This document shows positions 27,674-35,701 of a DNA stretch of 64,000 nt, piece after piece. Source of the stretch: Oceanobacillus sp. Castelsardo. GTDB taxonomy: Bacteria; Bacillota; Bacilli; Bacillales; Amphibacillaceae. How positions within the stretch are numbered: the first letter of the stretch is position 1; each line of letters starts with the position of its first letter. The stretch is from NCBI RefSeq assembly GCF_001659985.1, contig NZ_LYCS01000003.1, positions 140,931 through 204,930 on the forward strand, read 5' to 3'. The position numbers and the translations under genes were made by a program. The notes beneath the pieces were generated by a model. The model did no database searches. It had not been told where the DNA came from and worked only from the letters and a program-made list of their open reading frames with translations.

Positions 27674-28306
27674 TTATTCCAAAGCTAACCCTTCCTTATA
27701 TTTCATAACGGATTGAACATAATAAATATCCCCATAACATGCATTATATTGCTTAGCTTCTTTCCTTAAGCATGAATAAATAGATTTGTCAGAAGCATTT
27801 TCATACATTTTTTGGGAAAAGTCGATAGCAATTTCTTCAGAATAGCTACCCGTTTCTTCTAATACATAATTAATAAACCCTCTGCCAAAATTATAGGACT
27901 GAATGGCTAATTTCAAGTCACCTTTAGCATCATTTAATACTTCGGAAAAATAATAGACTCCTTGTTTAATAGATTGTTCAGGGTCTTTTATACAGCCTAC
28001 CTTTCCACAGAAGCTTTCAGAGGATTGCATAGGATCTTTTCCTCTTCCACCAGATTCTTGCATCATCACAGCAAGTAAAACATCTATATAAGGGGTCACT
28101 TCATACTCTTTCGCATACTTTTCCACAAGTGGACGGTAATTTTGAACCTCTTTTGTTATTTGTGGATAACCTTCTTGCATTTTACTTAAATTATCCACAT
28201 TGCCCTTCATTGATAGAATCGATATAAAACTCATGGCGCCAAATAGCACGATACAGATGAAAAACACTTGTCCAATTAATCGTTTCGCTTTCTTTTTACG
28301 TTTCAT
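27674..28306 (-). CDS. Membrane-anchored lysozyme-like muramidase
   Basis: A 210-residue protein with an N-terminal transmembrane helix (about 12-32) and an extracellular lysozyme-like domain of the type at the N-terminus of CwlT. The catalytic glutamate is in LLAVMMQESGGRGKDPMQSS, cut as MMQESGGRG then DPMQSSES. The family features GCIKDPEQSIKQGVYYF and SYNFGRGFI follow. It should cut the glycan strand of peptidoglycan. It is 59 bases downstream of the RidA gene's start side and in the same direction as the MATE gene. It is unlike CwlT in lacking the NlpC/P60 half. Confidence 0.82.
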   Translation of the reverse strand: MKRKKKAKRLIGQVFFICIVLFGAMSFISILSMKGNVDNLSKMQEGYPQITKEVQNYRPLVEKYAKEYEVTPYIDVLLAVMMQESGGRGKDPMQSSESFCGKVGCIKDPEQSIKQGVYYFSEVLNDAKGDLKLAIQSYNFGRGFINYVLEETGSYSEEIAIDFSQKMYENASDKSIYSCLRKEAKQYNACYGDIYYVQSVMKYKEGLALE

Positions 28307-28408
28307 ACTTTTTCATTTCCCTCATTTTAAATACAATTTAATCCACAGCTATATCCACTTATGCACAAAAAGCAACTAGTTATCAACAATTTGTGTACAA
28401 GTGTGTGA

Positions 28409-29752
28409 TTATTTACTCGTTTCAAACAATTCCTTTTTACGCCATTTTCCAAAACGGAAATACATAAAGGCAAATACACTACTTATTAGAAAACTTGACC
28501 CCATGCCGAGAGCGATACCTATTTCTCCAAAAAGTTTAGACAAAAGGGCGGTTAATGGAAATCGCAAAATCCAAAAGGAAATTATATTTAATACTAACAC
28601 TTGATACATGGCACCTGCAGCACGAACAATCCCATTTAAAACGAAATTAATGCCTAAAAACGGATAACATAATGCAATAATTTGTAAGTACATTTCCCCG
28701 AATTGCACTGCTGTTTCATCGCGAATAAATAATTTCATCCCAAATTCTGCAAAAAACACAACAAGTACCCCGATAAATAACATAATGGCAAAATTATATA
28801 AAACACTATATTTAGCAATTTTACTTACCCTATCCCAATTCTTCACCCCGATATTTTGCCCTGCCATACTCGATACCGCCGCACTCAATGCATGAGCTGG
28901 AAGTAATAGCAAACTATCAAGTCTCTGTGCGGCACTAAATCCAGCTACTACACTGGAACCGAATGCTGTTACAACACTCATAATAGCAGCGGACCCAGCA
29001 GATATGACAGCCATTTGTAACCCAGATGGAATACCTAAATGTAATATTAACCGTACCTCTTTCCAAGAAGGAAGTTTGGGTAAGGTAAATGGCGCTAGTT
29101 TCCTCCTAAGGACATAAACTAATCCAATGAGAAAAGCAAAGCCTTGGGACGCGACAGTTGCAATTGCTGCACCTTCTACCCCCCAATTAAAAACAGAGAT
29201 GAACAATGGGTCCAAAACCACATTTAATAACACTGCTATTGTCACAAAGTACATTGGGGTTTTACTATCCCCTATAGCACGAAGCACCGTACTTATGAAG
29301 TTATATCCAAACAGAAATAAAATTCCTAGAAAGTTTATACGTAAATAACTATTAGCCCCTTCCATCATTTCTTCAGGTGTACCTAATAGCGACAATAACC
29401 CATTTGTAAAAACAAAACCCAATATACCTAATACTAATGCTATCACTGTTAAAAGAACGACAAAAGCATTTAAATACCTTATCAATCCTTCTTCGCTATC
29501 ACGGCCTTTCTGTTGTGAAAGAATGGTCAATGCCGCATTATTTAAACCAATAACAAAGGATAAGACTGTAAATATAATCGTACCGGAAACCGCAACAGCA
29601 CCTAAAGCATTGGCTCCAAGTAAATTTCCGACCCATAAACTATCGATAAATTGATAAGATGTTTGCAATAAATTAGCAATAAGAATTGGGCCTGAGAAAC
29701 CAATGAGTTGCTTTACAATATTGCCTTGTGTAAAATCATACTGCCTTTTCAT
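28409..29752 (-). CDS. MATE-family efflux transporter
   Basis: A 447-residue membrane protein with twelve predicted helices in two MatE halves. It opens with FTQGNIVKQLIGFSGPILIAN and YQFIDSLWVGNLLGANALGA, the standard MATE entry region. It exports cationic drugs or metabolites in exchange for Na+ or H+. The ATG has an AGAGG site. The C-terminal WRKKELFE tail is cytoplasmic. The substrate is unknown. Confidence 0.9.
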   Translation of the reverse strand: MKRQYDFTQGNIVKQLIGFSGPILIANLLQTSYQFIDSLWVGNLLGANALGAVAVSGTIIFTVLSFVIGLNNAALTILSQQKGRDSEEGLIRYLNAFVVLLTVIALVLGILGFVFTNGLLSLLGTPEEMMEGANSYLRINFLGILFLFGYNFISTVLRAIGDSKTPMYFVTIAVLLNVVLDPLFISVFNWGVEGAAIATVASQGFAFLIGLVYVLRRKLAPFTLPKLPSWKEVRLILHLGIPSGLQMAVISAGSAAIMSVVTAFGSSVVAGFSAAQRLDSLLLLPAHALSAAVSSMAGQNIGVKNWDRVSKIAKYSVLYNFAIMLFIGVLVVFFAEFGMKLFIRDETAVQFGEMYLQIIALCYPFLGINFVLNGIVRAAGAMYQVLVLNIISFWILRFPLTALLSKLFGEIGIALGMGSSFLISSVFAFMYFRFGKWRKKELFETSK

Positions 29753-29852
29753 TTTGAAATCCTCTTTCTTTTATATATAAAACGCTACGAATCTATTTAC
29801 ATACTACTATACCAAAATTACATTGTAGTGAAAGTTATTATGTCCGAATAGA

Positions 29853-29886
29853 AAAACCCAGCATTTTTAAATCAATGCTGGGTTTT
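29853..29886 (-). terminator. Terminator of the TRAP transporter operon
   Basis: AAAACCCAGCATT (29853-29865) pairs perfectly with AATGCTGGGTTTT (29874-29886), 15 bases beyond the permease stop. Confidence 0.88.
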
Positions 29887-29900
29887 CTATTTGATTCATA

Positions 29901-31931
29901 TTAAGCATTTGCTACTTGTTTCTTATCTTTATTGTTATCTTTATTTTTATCCCTTGTCATAAATTGAATAACCACTAAGACAACAAAGACTCCTAAACCT
30001 ATGATGTCTGTATTTCCTTCAGGATAAATTAACATTAAACCAGTAATGACCGCGATGATTCTCTCAACCCAATGAAGTTTACGGTACCAGTAGCCAATTA
30101 ATCCGGCACCTATTGCAATCATACCAATGATGGCGGTGGTTAATGATATAACTACTCCCCAAACAGTTGCATCAATCATTAACAATACCGGATTTAATAC
30201 GAACATATATGGAATGATATATGCTGCAATCGCCAGTTTCGAAGCATTTAATGCAGTTCGAATTGGTTCTCCACCAGAAATCCCTGTTGCAGCAAATGCA
30301 GCTAGAGCAACTGGAGGTGTAATATCCGCTACAATACCGAAATAGAACACAAACATATGTGCAGCTAATACAGGAATCATAACAGGTAATTGATCATTTA
30401 ATGCAATAATTGCCGGTAATGCAATGGTTGAAGTAATAATATAGTTTGCAGTTGTTGGTGAACCCATCCCTAAAATAATGGATGTAATCATCGTGAATAC
30501 CAATGTTAACATTAACTGGATTTCAACAGAATTCGCAAGTGTACCTGCTAGGTCAACTAAACCATTACCAAGTTTTAAACCTAATCCTGTTTTGGTTACT
30601 ACACCAACAATAATACCCGCACAAGCTGTTGCAGCTGCAACACCTAAAGCTGTTCGTGCCCCATCCGTTAGCGCAGTAATAATCTTGCTGAAGGTGAATT
30701 TACCTTCATGTAGAAACATATTCGTTTCTTTACTTATCATACTTACAGCAATGGTAAACAGAATCCCATAAATCGCTGTTCTTTCAATACTAAAACCAGC
30801 AAATAAGAAATATACGATAGCGAAAATTGGTAGTAATAAGTATACTTTCTTAAAAACCTCTTTTCTATCCGGCATTTCCTCTTTGGAAAGTCCTGTTAAT
30901 CCTAATCGTTTTGCTTCAAAGTGAGTCATAATCCAAATTCCCACAAAATAAAGTAAGGCGGGAATTACTGCAGCTTTTGCGATATCCCAGTATGGAACAC
31001 CTGCAAATTCAATCATTAAAAAAGCAGCAGCACCCATAATCGGTGGCATAATCTGACCACCAGTTGATGATGCAGCTTCTACAGCACCAGCAAAGTTCGC
31101 ACGATAGCCTAATCGTTTCATCATTGGAATCGTATAGGAACCAGTTGTTACCGTATTCGCAACGGAACTTCCGGAAATCGTACCATTTAATGCACTTGAG
31201 AAAATAGCTACCTTTGCGGGGCCACCAACACGACGCCCAGCTATTGCTATAGCTAAATCGTTAAAGTATAACCCTACACCACTTTGGACAAGGAATGCAC
31301 CAAATAATAAGAATAAAAAGATGTATGTAGAAGATACTTGTAGTGGTGTACCCAAGATACCCTCTGTTGTAAAGAACATTGTATTAATTAATTGACTAAG
31401 ATCAAGCCCTCTATGCGCCAGCATTCCCGGCATATAAGGTCCAAAATAAGCATAAATAAGAAAGATAAGTGCAATAATTGTTATAGGAAGACCCACTGCA
31501 CGCCTTGTAGCCTCAAGAACGAGCAATATGGCTATTCCACCAATTACCATTTGGGTATTATCAATACCGCCAATTTGTTGGACTAACGTATCATAAAAGA
31601 CAGGCCAATAACCTGTAACAATAATAGATAAAACAATGAAAATCCAATCATACCAAATAACTCCGTCTTTTTTCATTCCTCGTTTTGCTGGGAATAATAA
31701 GAAAATAAGTGATAAAGCAAAACCTAAGTGAATCGTTCGTTGTATATAAGCTGTATATACACCAAACGCCCCAGTATAAAGTTGAAATAATGAAAAGGCA
31801 ATCAACCCGATGAATACAATCCAACCAGATATACCAGTCAAATTCCTCGTGTTTGATTCCGCGTCATATTTTTCAAGCAACTTCTGTTGTTCTTCCTCTG
31901 TTAATTGCTGATTCCCTTTATTTTCACTCAT
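29901..31931 (-). CDS. TRAP transporter fused permease (DctQM, 4TM-12TM)
   Basis: A 676-residue membrane protein in which the small (DctQ-like) and large (DctM-like) TRAP subunits are fused, as is usual for TAXI-type systems. The N-terminal part (to about 140) has four helices; the DctM part holds SVANTVTTGSYTIPMMKRLGY and GGQIMPPIMGAAAFLMIEF, here quoted as SVANTVTTG and GQIMPPIMGAAAF, and a second repeat GMGSPTTANYIITSTIALPA. It uses the Na+ gradient to import an organic acid or amino acid delivered by the TAXI protein. Its start overlaps the end of the DUF1850 gene by 8 bases, so the two are translationally linked. Confidence 0.93.
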   Translation of the reverse strand: MSENKGNQQLTEEEQQKLLEKYDAESNTRNLTGISGWIVFIGLIAFSLFQLYTGAFGVYTAYIQRTIHLGFALSLIFLLFPAKRGMKKDGVIWYDWIFIVLSIIVTGYWPVFYDTLVQQIGGIDNTQMVIGGIAILLVLEATRRAVGLPITIIALIFLIYAYFGPYMPGMLAHRGLDLSQLINTMFFTTEGILGTPLQVSSTYIFLFLLFGAFLVQSGVGLYFNDLAIAIAGRRVGGPAKVAIFSSALNGTISGSSVANTVTTGSYTIPMMKRLGYRANFAGAVEAASSTGGQIMPPIMGAAAFLMIEFAGVPYWDIAKAAVIPALLYFVGIWIMTHFEAKRLGLTGLSKEEMPDRKEVFKKVYLLLPIFAIVYFLFAGFSIERTAIYGILFTIAVSMISKETNMFLHEGKFTFSKIITALTDGARTALGVAAATACAGIIVGVVTKTGLGLKLGNGLVDLAGTLANSVEIQLMLTLVFTMITSIILGMGSPTTANYIITSTIALPAIIALNDQLPVMIPVLAAHMFVFYFGIVADITPPVALAAFAATGISGGEPIRTALNASKLAIAAYIIPYMFVLNPVLLMIDATVWGVVISLTTAIIGMIAIGAGLIGYWYRKLHWVERIIAVITGLMLIYPEGNTDIIGLGVFVVLVVIQFMTRDKNKDNNKDKKQVANA

Positions 31932-32454
31932 TAATCTTCACTCCTTTCATAATTTGCCATAGTGAAAGCCCCTCTACCTTAATCGTAAACCAAGCTCCAG
32001 GTTCAAAATAATCATTGAACCAAACCATATGTTGATTTTCATTTTCTTCCGTACCCCAAACCAGGCGATTTTCGGATACAGTTTTACCATTACGTACTTT
32101 TATTTCTGGAAATACATTATTTATATTCTTTATATAATACTTCCCATCTTCATATACAAAGGTTTCCCCTTCTTCAGCGTTAGAGGGCATACCAATCCCG
32201 AATTCTTCATACACAAATTCATACTGTTTTATTTCAAAGTTCTTAGTCACTCTATATTTTTCAACAACATCTGTTAAATGAATCGAGTGTTTAAAGATTA
32301 TTTGGAAAGTATCTCCCTTTTTAATGGGCAAAAAGGCTTCGATATCTGTTGTGTTTTCTTTATAAAACACTAATGCGGTTCGAAAAGGAACAAATAAAAC
32401 GGTGAGTAGGATGAGTAGAACTAAAAAGGAAAGAAGTATTCTTTTATATTTCAT
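31924..32454 (-). CDS. DUF1850 protein of a TRAP-TAXI operon
   Basis: A 176-residue protein with one N-terminal hydrophobic segment (about 7-28) and an extracytoplasmic domain with FKHSIHLTDVVEKYRV, the conserved HSIxLTxVxExY pattern of DUF1850. Its function is unknown, but the family is regularly found between TAXI binding protein and fused permease, as here. The GTG at 32466 is rejected since it overlaps the AGGTGG site that serves the ATG at 32454. Confidence 0.85.
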   Translation of the reverse strand: MKYKRILLSFLVLLILLTVLFVPFRTALVFYKENTTDIEAFLPIKKGDTFQIIFKHSIHLTDVVEKYRVTKNFEIKQYEFVYEEFGIGMPSNAEEGETFVYEDGKYYIKNINNVFPEIKVRNGKTVSENRLVWGTEENENQHMVWFNDYFEPGAWFTIKVEGLSLWQIMKGVKINE

Positions 32455-32556
32455 TAGACAGTCCACCTATTCGATCCAAAGAATGTAAAGTAGGCTGGCA
32501 GCAAACGCCTATTTTAATAGGATTGACAGCCAGCCACTTAACTTTTTACTTAATCT

Positions 32557-32766
32557 ATGTCCAGCTCCAGCGCCCAACGACTAGCGAGACTTCCTTCACC
32601 TCCGTGCGATAAAGAAGACTTGCCGACTGGTGAAACCAGAGGCTTAGTCGCACTTATACCCTTGCGGTGAAAGTCAACATCGACTCCCTACGCTCGTCGT
32701 GTTTCCTTTATCTCCTGCGGCTCAGTCCAGTCCGTACGTCGCTAAACGGGCGCTTCCGCTTTTGGT
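32557..32766 (+). repeat. Dispersed repeat family R1, copy B (210 bp)
   Basis: It runs from ATGTCCAGCTCCAGCGCC to CGGGCGCTTCCGCTTTTG. It shares with copy C the long block from GCGAGACTTCCTTCACC to AAAGTCAACATCGACTC with almost no change. It lies inside the TRAP operon between the TAXI gene and the DUF1850 gene on the strand opposite to transcription, so it would be transcribed as its complement. Confidence 0.85.
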
Positions 32767-32769
32767 TCA

Positions 32770-33768
32770 CTACTCAAGTAATCCCGCTTCTTTAAAGTAC
32801 TTTTCTGCACCTGGATGCAAGTCAATTCCAATACCATCTAAAGCAGATTCTTTCGTAATAAATTCACCTTTAGCGTGAGAAATTTGATCTACGTTCTCAT
32901 AGATAGCTTTTGTAATGTCGTAAACTACATCTTCAGAAACTGAATCGGTAACCGCCAACATAGCAAGTACTGCCACTGTATTTACATCTTCTTCAAGTCC
33001 ATATGTTCCTTCAGCAATCGTATCCGCCGCATAATATGGATATTTTTCAACTAATTCATCCACTTTTTCCTGTTCAATAGGAACGATACCAACGTCAGTA
33101 GTAGCTCCTAAACCTTCCACAGCACCAGTTGGGGTACCAGCTGTAATAAATGCTGCATCAATATTTCCATCTTGAATTCCACCTGTAGACTCACCGAAGT
33201 CTAAGTTTTGAGCTTCAATATCATCCATCGTTAATCCATGAATTTCTAGGATTTGCTCGGCATTAATATAAGTTCCTGACCCCGGCGCACCAACTGAAAC
33301 AGTTTTACCTTTTAAATCCTCAACTGATTCGATACCTGATTTAGCATTTGTAACAATCTGAATTGTTTCTGGATACAAAGACCCCAATGCTAATACATTA
33401 TCAACTGGGTTATCAACAAATGCGTTTATACCCTCTACTGCATTCGCAATAACATCTGTTTGCACAAATGCAAGTTCTGCTTCCCCTTCTTGTAGGGAAA
33501 TTACATTATCTGCAGAAGCATTTGAAGATAAAGCATCTGTTTGAATTCCTGTTTCATCTGTAATTATTTTCGTCATCTCTCCACCTAGCGGGTAATATGT
33601 ACCACTAGTACCACCAGTAAGCATGCTTAGGAATTTTGGCTTTTCAGCTCCTTCATCACTTCCCGAATCAGATTCTGAAGCGCTATCATTATTCCCCCCA
33701 CCACATGCCGCTAAAAACATACTCAGTACTAATAGCATAGCAACTGACAAAAGTGTTTTCTTTTTCAT
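32770..33768 (-). CDS. TAXI-family TRAP transporter solute-binding lipoprotein
   Basis: A 332-residue exported binding protein: lipoprotein signal with lipobox LAACGGG (cysteine at about 22), a serine/aspartate-rich linker, then the TAXI domain opening LSMLTGGTSGTYYPLGGEM, quoted as TGGTSGTYYPLG, and AELAFVQTDVIANAVEG, quoted as LAFVQTDV. It captures the substrate outside the membrane and delivers it to the fused permease encoded downstream. The substrate is unknown; TAXI proteins usually bind glutamate, aromatic or organic acids. The operon is divergent from the regulator at 34090. Confidence 0.93.
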   Translation of the reverse strand: MKKKTLLSVAMLLVLSMFLAACGGGNNDSASESDSGSDEGAEKPKFLSMLTGGTSGTYYPLGGEMTKIITDETGIQTDALSSNASADNVISLQEGEAELAFVQTDVIANAVEGINAFVDNPVDNVLALGSLYPETIQIVTNAKSGIESVEDLKGKTVSVGAPGSGTYINAEQILEIHGLTMDDIEAQNLDFGESTGGIQDGNIDAAFITAGTPTGAVEGLGATTDVGIVPIEQEKVDELVEKYPYYAADTIAEGTYGLEEDVNTVAVLAMLAVTDSVSEDVVYDITKAIYENVDQISHAKGEFITKESALDGIGIDLHPGAEKYFKEAGLLE

Positions 33769-33808
33769 AAAAAGGCCCCCTTCTAATTAGTAAAACATAC
33801 TTGGGATT

Positions 33809-33838
33809 ATTTTATTATATTTTAATGCATATTGTCAA
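33809..33838 (-). promoter_or_regulatory. Sigma-A promoter of the TRAP-TAXI operon
   Basis: On the minus strand, TTGACA (33838-33833) and TAAAAT (33814-33809) are 18 bases apart, about 40 bases before the TAXI start codon. Confidence 0.7.
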
Positions 33839-33916
33839 ATAATTCTCCATTCATGCACTCTTTGAAATTAGTCATTTCTTTTAATTTTCAATAGTCTTAT
33901 TTGATAAAGTACCTTC

Positions 33917-33945
33917 TTGACAATATTATGAAAATTCAATACGAT
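33917..33945 (+). promoter_or_regulatory. Sigma-A promoter of the divergent regulator
   Basis: TTGACA (33917-33922) and TACGAT (33940-33945) are 17 bases apart. Transcription would begin near 33952, after the first ATG-like codons of the open frame, which supports the later start at 34090. Confidence 0.65.
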
Positions 33946-34089
33946 AGTAGCAATGAATTAGTAGTACTATTGATAATACAAATCTTTTATATTATGATGT
34001 TAAAAGAAATTTTTATAGCTATTCTACACCTTATGAATTCTTCCACCATAGTAAATCTATTAATAGTTAGAAAAGGAGTAATAAATGCT

Positions 34090-35367
34090 ATGAACGTAAA
34101 AGTTGCTGTATTTGGAAGAGAAGAATCCATTATAAAACTAAGTGAGATAGCCAACAGAGAGAATACAATTGAGATTGTCCCATTTACATATAGAGTTGAA
34201 AGTGAAACGATCGAATTAATTGAAAGGGCTTTCATATGTGACGTCTACATTTTCACCGAAGCTCTTTCCTTTCTATTTGTAAAAGACAAGATTAAGAGAA
34301 AGCGACTCCCTGCCATTTTAGTACGACATGATGAACATATGACACTAACAAATTTATTCTTAAAAAGAGATGCAGGGCTTTCCCTAAATCGGTTCTCAAT
34401 CGATATCGATAATGAAGATGTTGTAAATGAAGTGCTTCATGATTTAAAGATTAACAATGACGAAATCTATATCTATGATTATGGATTAAAAACAGAGCAC
34501 TCCATTGATTCCATCGTGGATCATCATTCCAAGCTTTGGTTAGAAGGAAAGATTGATTATGTTATAACTTCGGTTAAGAGTGTTGTAGACAAGTTAAGAG
34601 TAATGGATATACCAGTTCACTCCATGATCACTCCGGAAGCTAACTTAAGAAAAGTAGTGGAACAGGCAAAATCCATCATTCGATTTGATTCGAACATCAG
34701 TGCACAAGTTGTAAGTGGACATATTCAAATTAAAGATCCAGATACTATTCCTAAACAAAAATTAAAAGAACTTATGGAAAAATTATTAGGGATTCTCGAG
34801 AAGTTCAGTAAGAAAACTGATGTATCTATTTACCAAGGTAATGATTATGAGTTTATTCTTTTCGGCACAAAGGCATTGATACATCATTTAACCAATCATT
34901 ATCGTGATTTTCCTTTACTTAGGGAAATCAAAAGTGAACTAAAAGTACCTGTTAATATTGGGTATGGATTTGGGTTAACTGCGAAACAATCTAGCATAAA
35001 CGTGGGCATTGCTCTTGAAACATGCAATGAAGCGGATGACACCAGTTGTTATATCGTAAATGAAAGACAAGAAATAATTGGGCCAATTGGTGTTAAAAAG
35101 GAATTTGATGCATCCAAACTATATCATGCACTAATACACAAAGCTCGACTTAATAACGAATTATCCTATAATTTTATTGATTTTATCCGTAATCGAAATA
35201 ATGAACCATTCTCATCCAATGATATTGCTAATTATTATAAGGTAACAAAAAGAAGTGCGGAGAGAACGGTTAATAAACTGTTAAGTGGCGATGTCATCCG
35301 TGTATCTGGAGAAGAACGCCCATATCAAAAAGGAAGACCGAGGAAACTATTTACATTAAATCAGTAA
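34090..35367 (+). CDS. Putative multi-domain transcriptional regulator of the TRAP-TAXI operon
   Basis: A 425-residue protein with three visible parts. Residues 1-190 form an alpha/beta region (KVAVFGREESIIKLSEIA then IVPFTYRVESETIELIERA) that resembles a receiver or PrpR-N-like sensor. Residues about 200-355 include a stretch (SIYQGNDYEFILFGT, then PVNIGYGFGLTAKQSSINVG) reminiscent of a degenerate nucleotide-cyclase/GGDEF fold. Residues about 365-425 are a winged helix (SSNDIANYYKVTKRSAERTVNKL). A longer frame begins at 33901, but the promoter at 33917-33945 lies inside it and an AAAAGGAG site precedes 34090. I do not recognise a named family. Divergent placement suggests it controls the transporter. 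Confidence 0.7.
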   Translation: MNVKVAVFGREESIIKLSEIANRENTIEIVPFTYRVESETIELIERAFICDVYIFTEALSFLFVKDKIKRKRLPAILVRHDEHMTLTNLFLKRDAGLSLNRFSIDIDNEDVVNEVLHDLKINNDEIYIYDYGLKTEHSIDSIVDHHSKLWLEGKIDYVITSVKSVVDKLRVMDIPVHSMITPEANLRKVVEQAKSIIRFDSNISAQVVSGHIQIKDPDTIPKQKLKELMEKLLGILEKFSKKTDVSIYQGNDYEFILFGTKALIHHLTNHYRDFPLLREIKSELKVPVNIGYGFGLTAKQSSINVGIALETCNEADDTSCYIVNERQEIIGPIGVKKEFDASKLYHALIHKARLNNELSYNFIDFIRNRNNEPFSSNDIANYYKVTKRSAERTVNKLLSGDVIRVSGEERPYQKGRPRKLFTLNQ

Positions 35368-35370
35368 GCT

Positions 35371-35405
35371 AAAGGCCAGATTCCTAATGAATCTGGCCTT
35401 TTTTT
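35371..35405 (+). terminator. Terminator of the putative regulator gene
   Basis: AAAGGCCAGATTC pairs with GAATCTGGCCTTT and is followed by T to 35405. Confidence 0.92.
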
Positions 35406-35455
35406 GTATAGAAAATATAAAAATTGAGCTTATTAAATTCTGTCTTAGGGAAAGT

Positions 35456-35700
35456 CACGTCCAGCTTCAGCGCTAAAGCCGTAGCGAGACTTCCTTCACC
35501 TCCGTGCGATAAAGAAGACTTGCCGACTGGTGAAACCAGAGGCTTAGTCGCACTTATACCCTTGCGGTGAAAGTCAACATCGACTCACAGACTAAGGTAG
35601 GCCAACTAAGTGCGGCCTTTGCGGTCAACGTCGGCATACCCCTATGAAGGGGCGTGTTTCCTTTTCGCATCCAGCATAACGGCCGCTTTCGCTTTTGTTT
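35456..35700 (+). repeat. Dispersed repeat family R1, copy C (245 bp)
   Basis: It runs from CACGTCCAGCTTCAGCGC to GGCCGCTTTCGCTTTTG. The first two thirds match copy B nearly base for base; the later part (GGCCAACTAAGTGCGGCC, then GTCGGCATACCCCTATGAAG) matches copy A. It abuts the stop codon of the SNF2 helicase gene. Confidence 0.85.
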
Positions 35701-35701
35701 C

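Noticed and set aside
33901-34089. N-terminal extension of the TRAP regulator
   Set aside because: The sigma-A promoter lies inside this stretch, the residues are hydrophobic and irregular, and a ribosome site precedes 34090.
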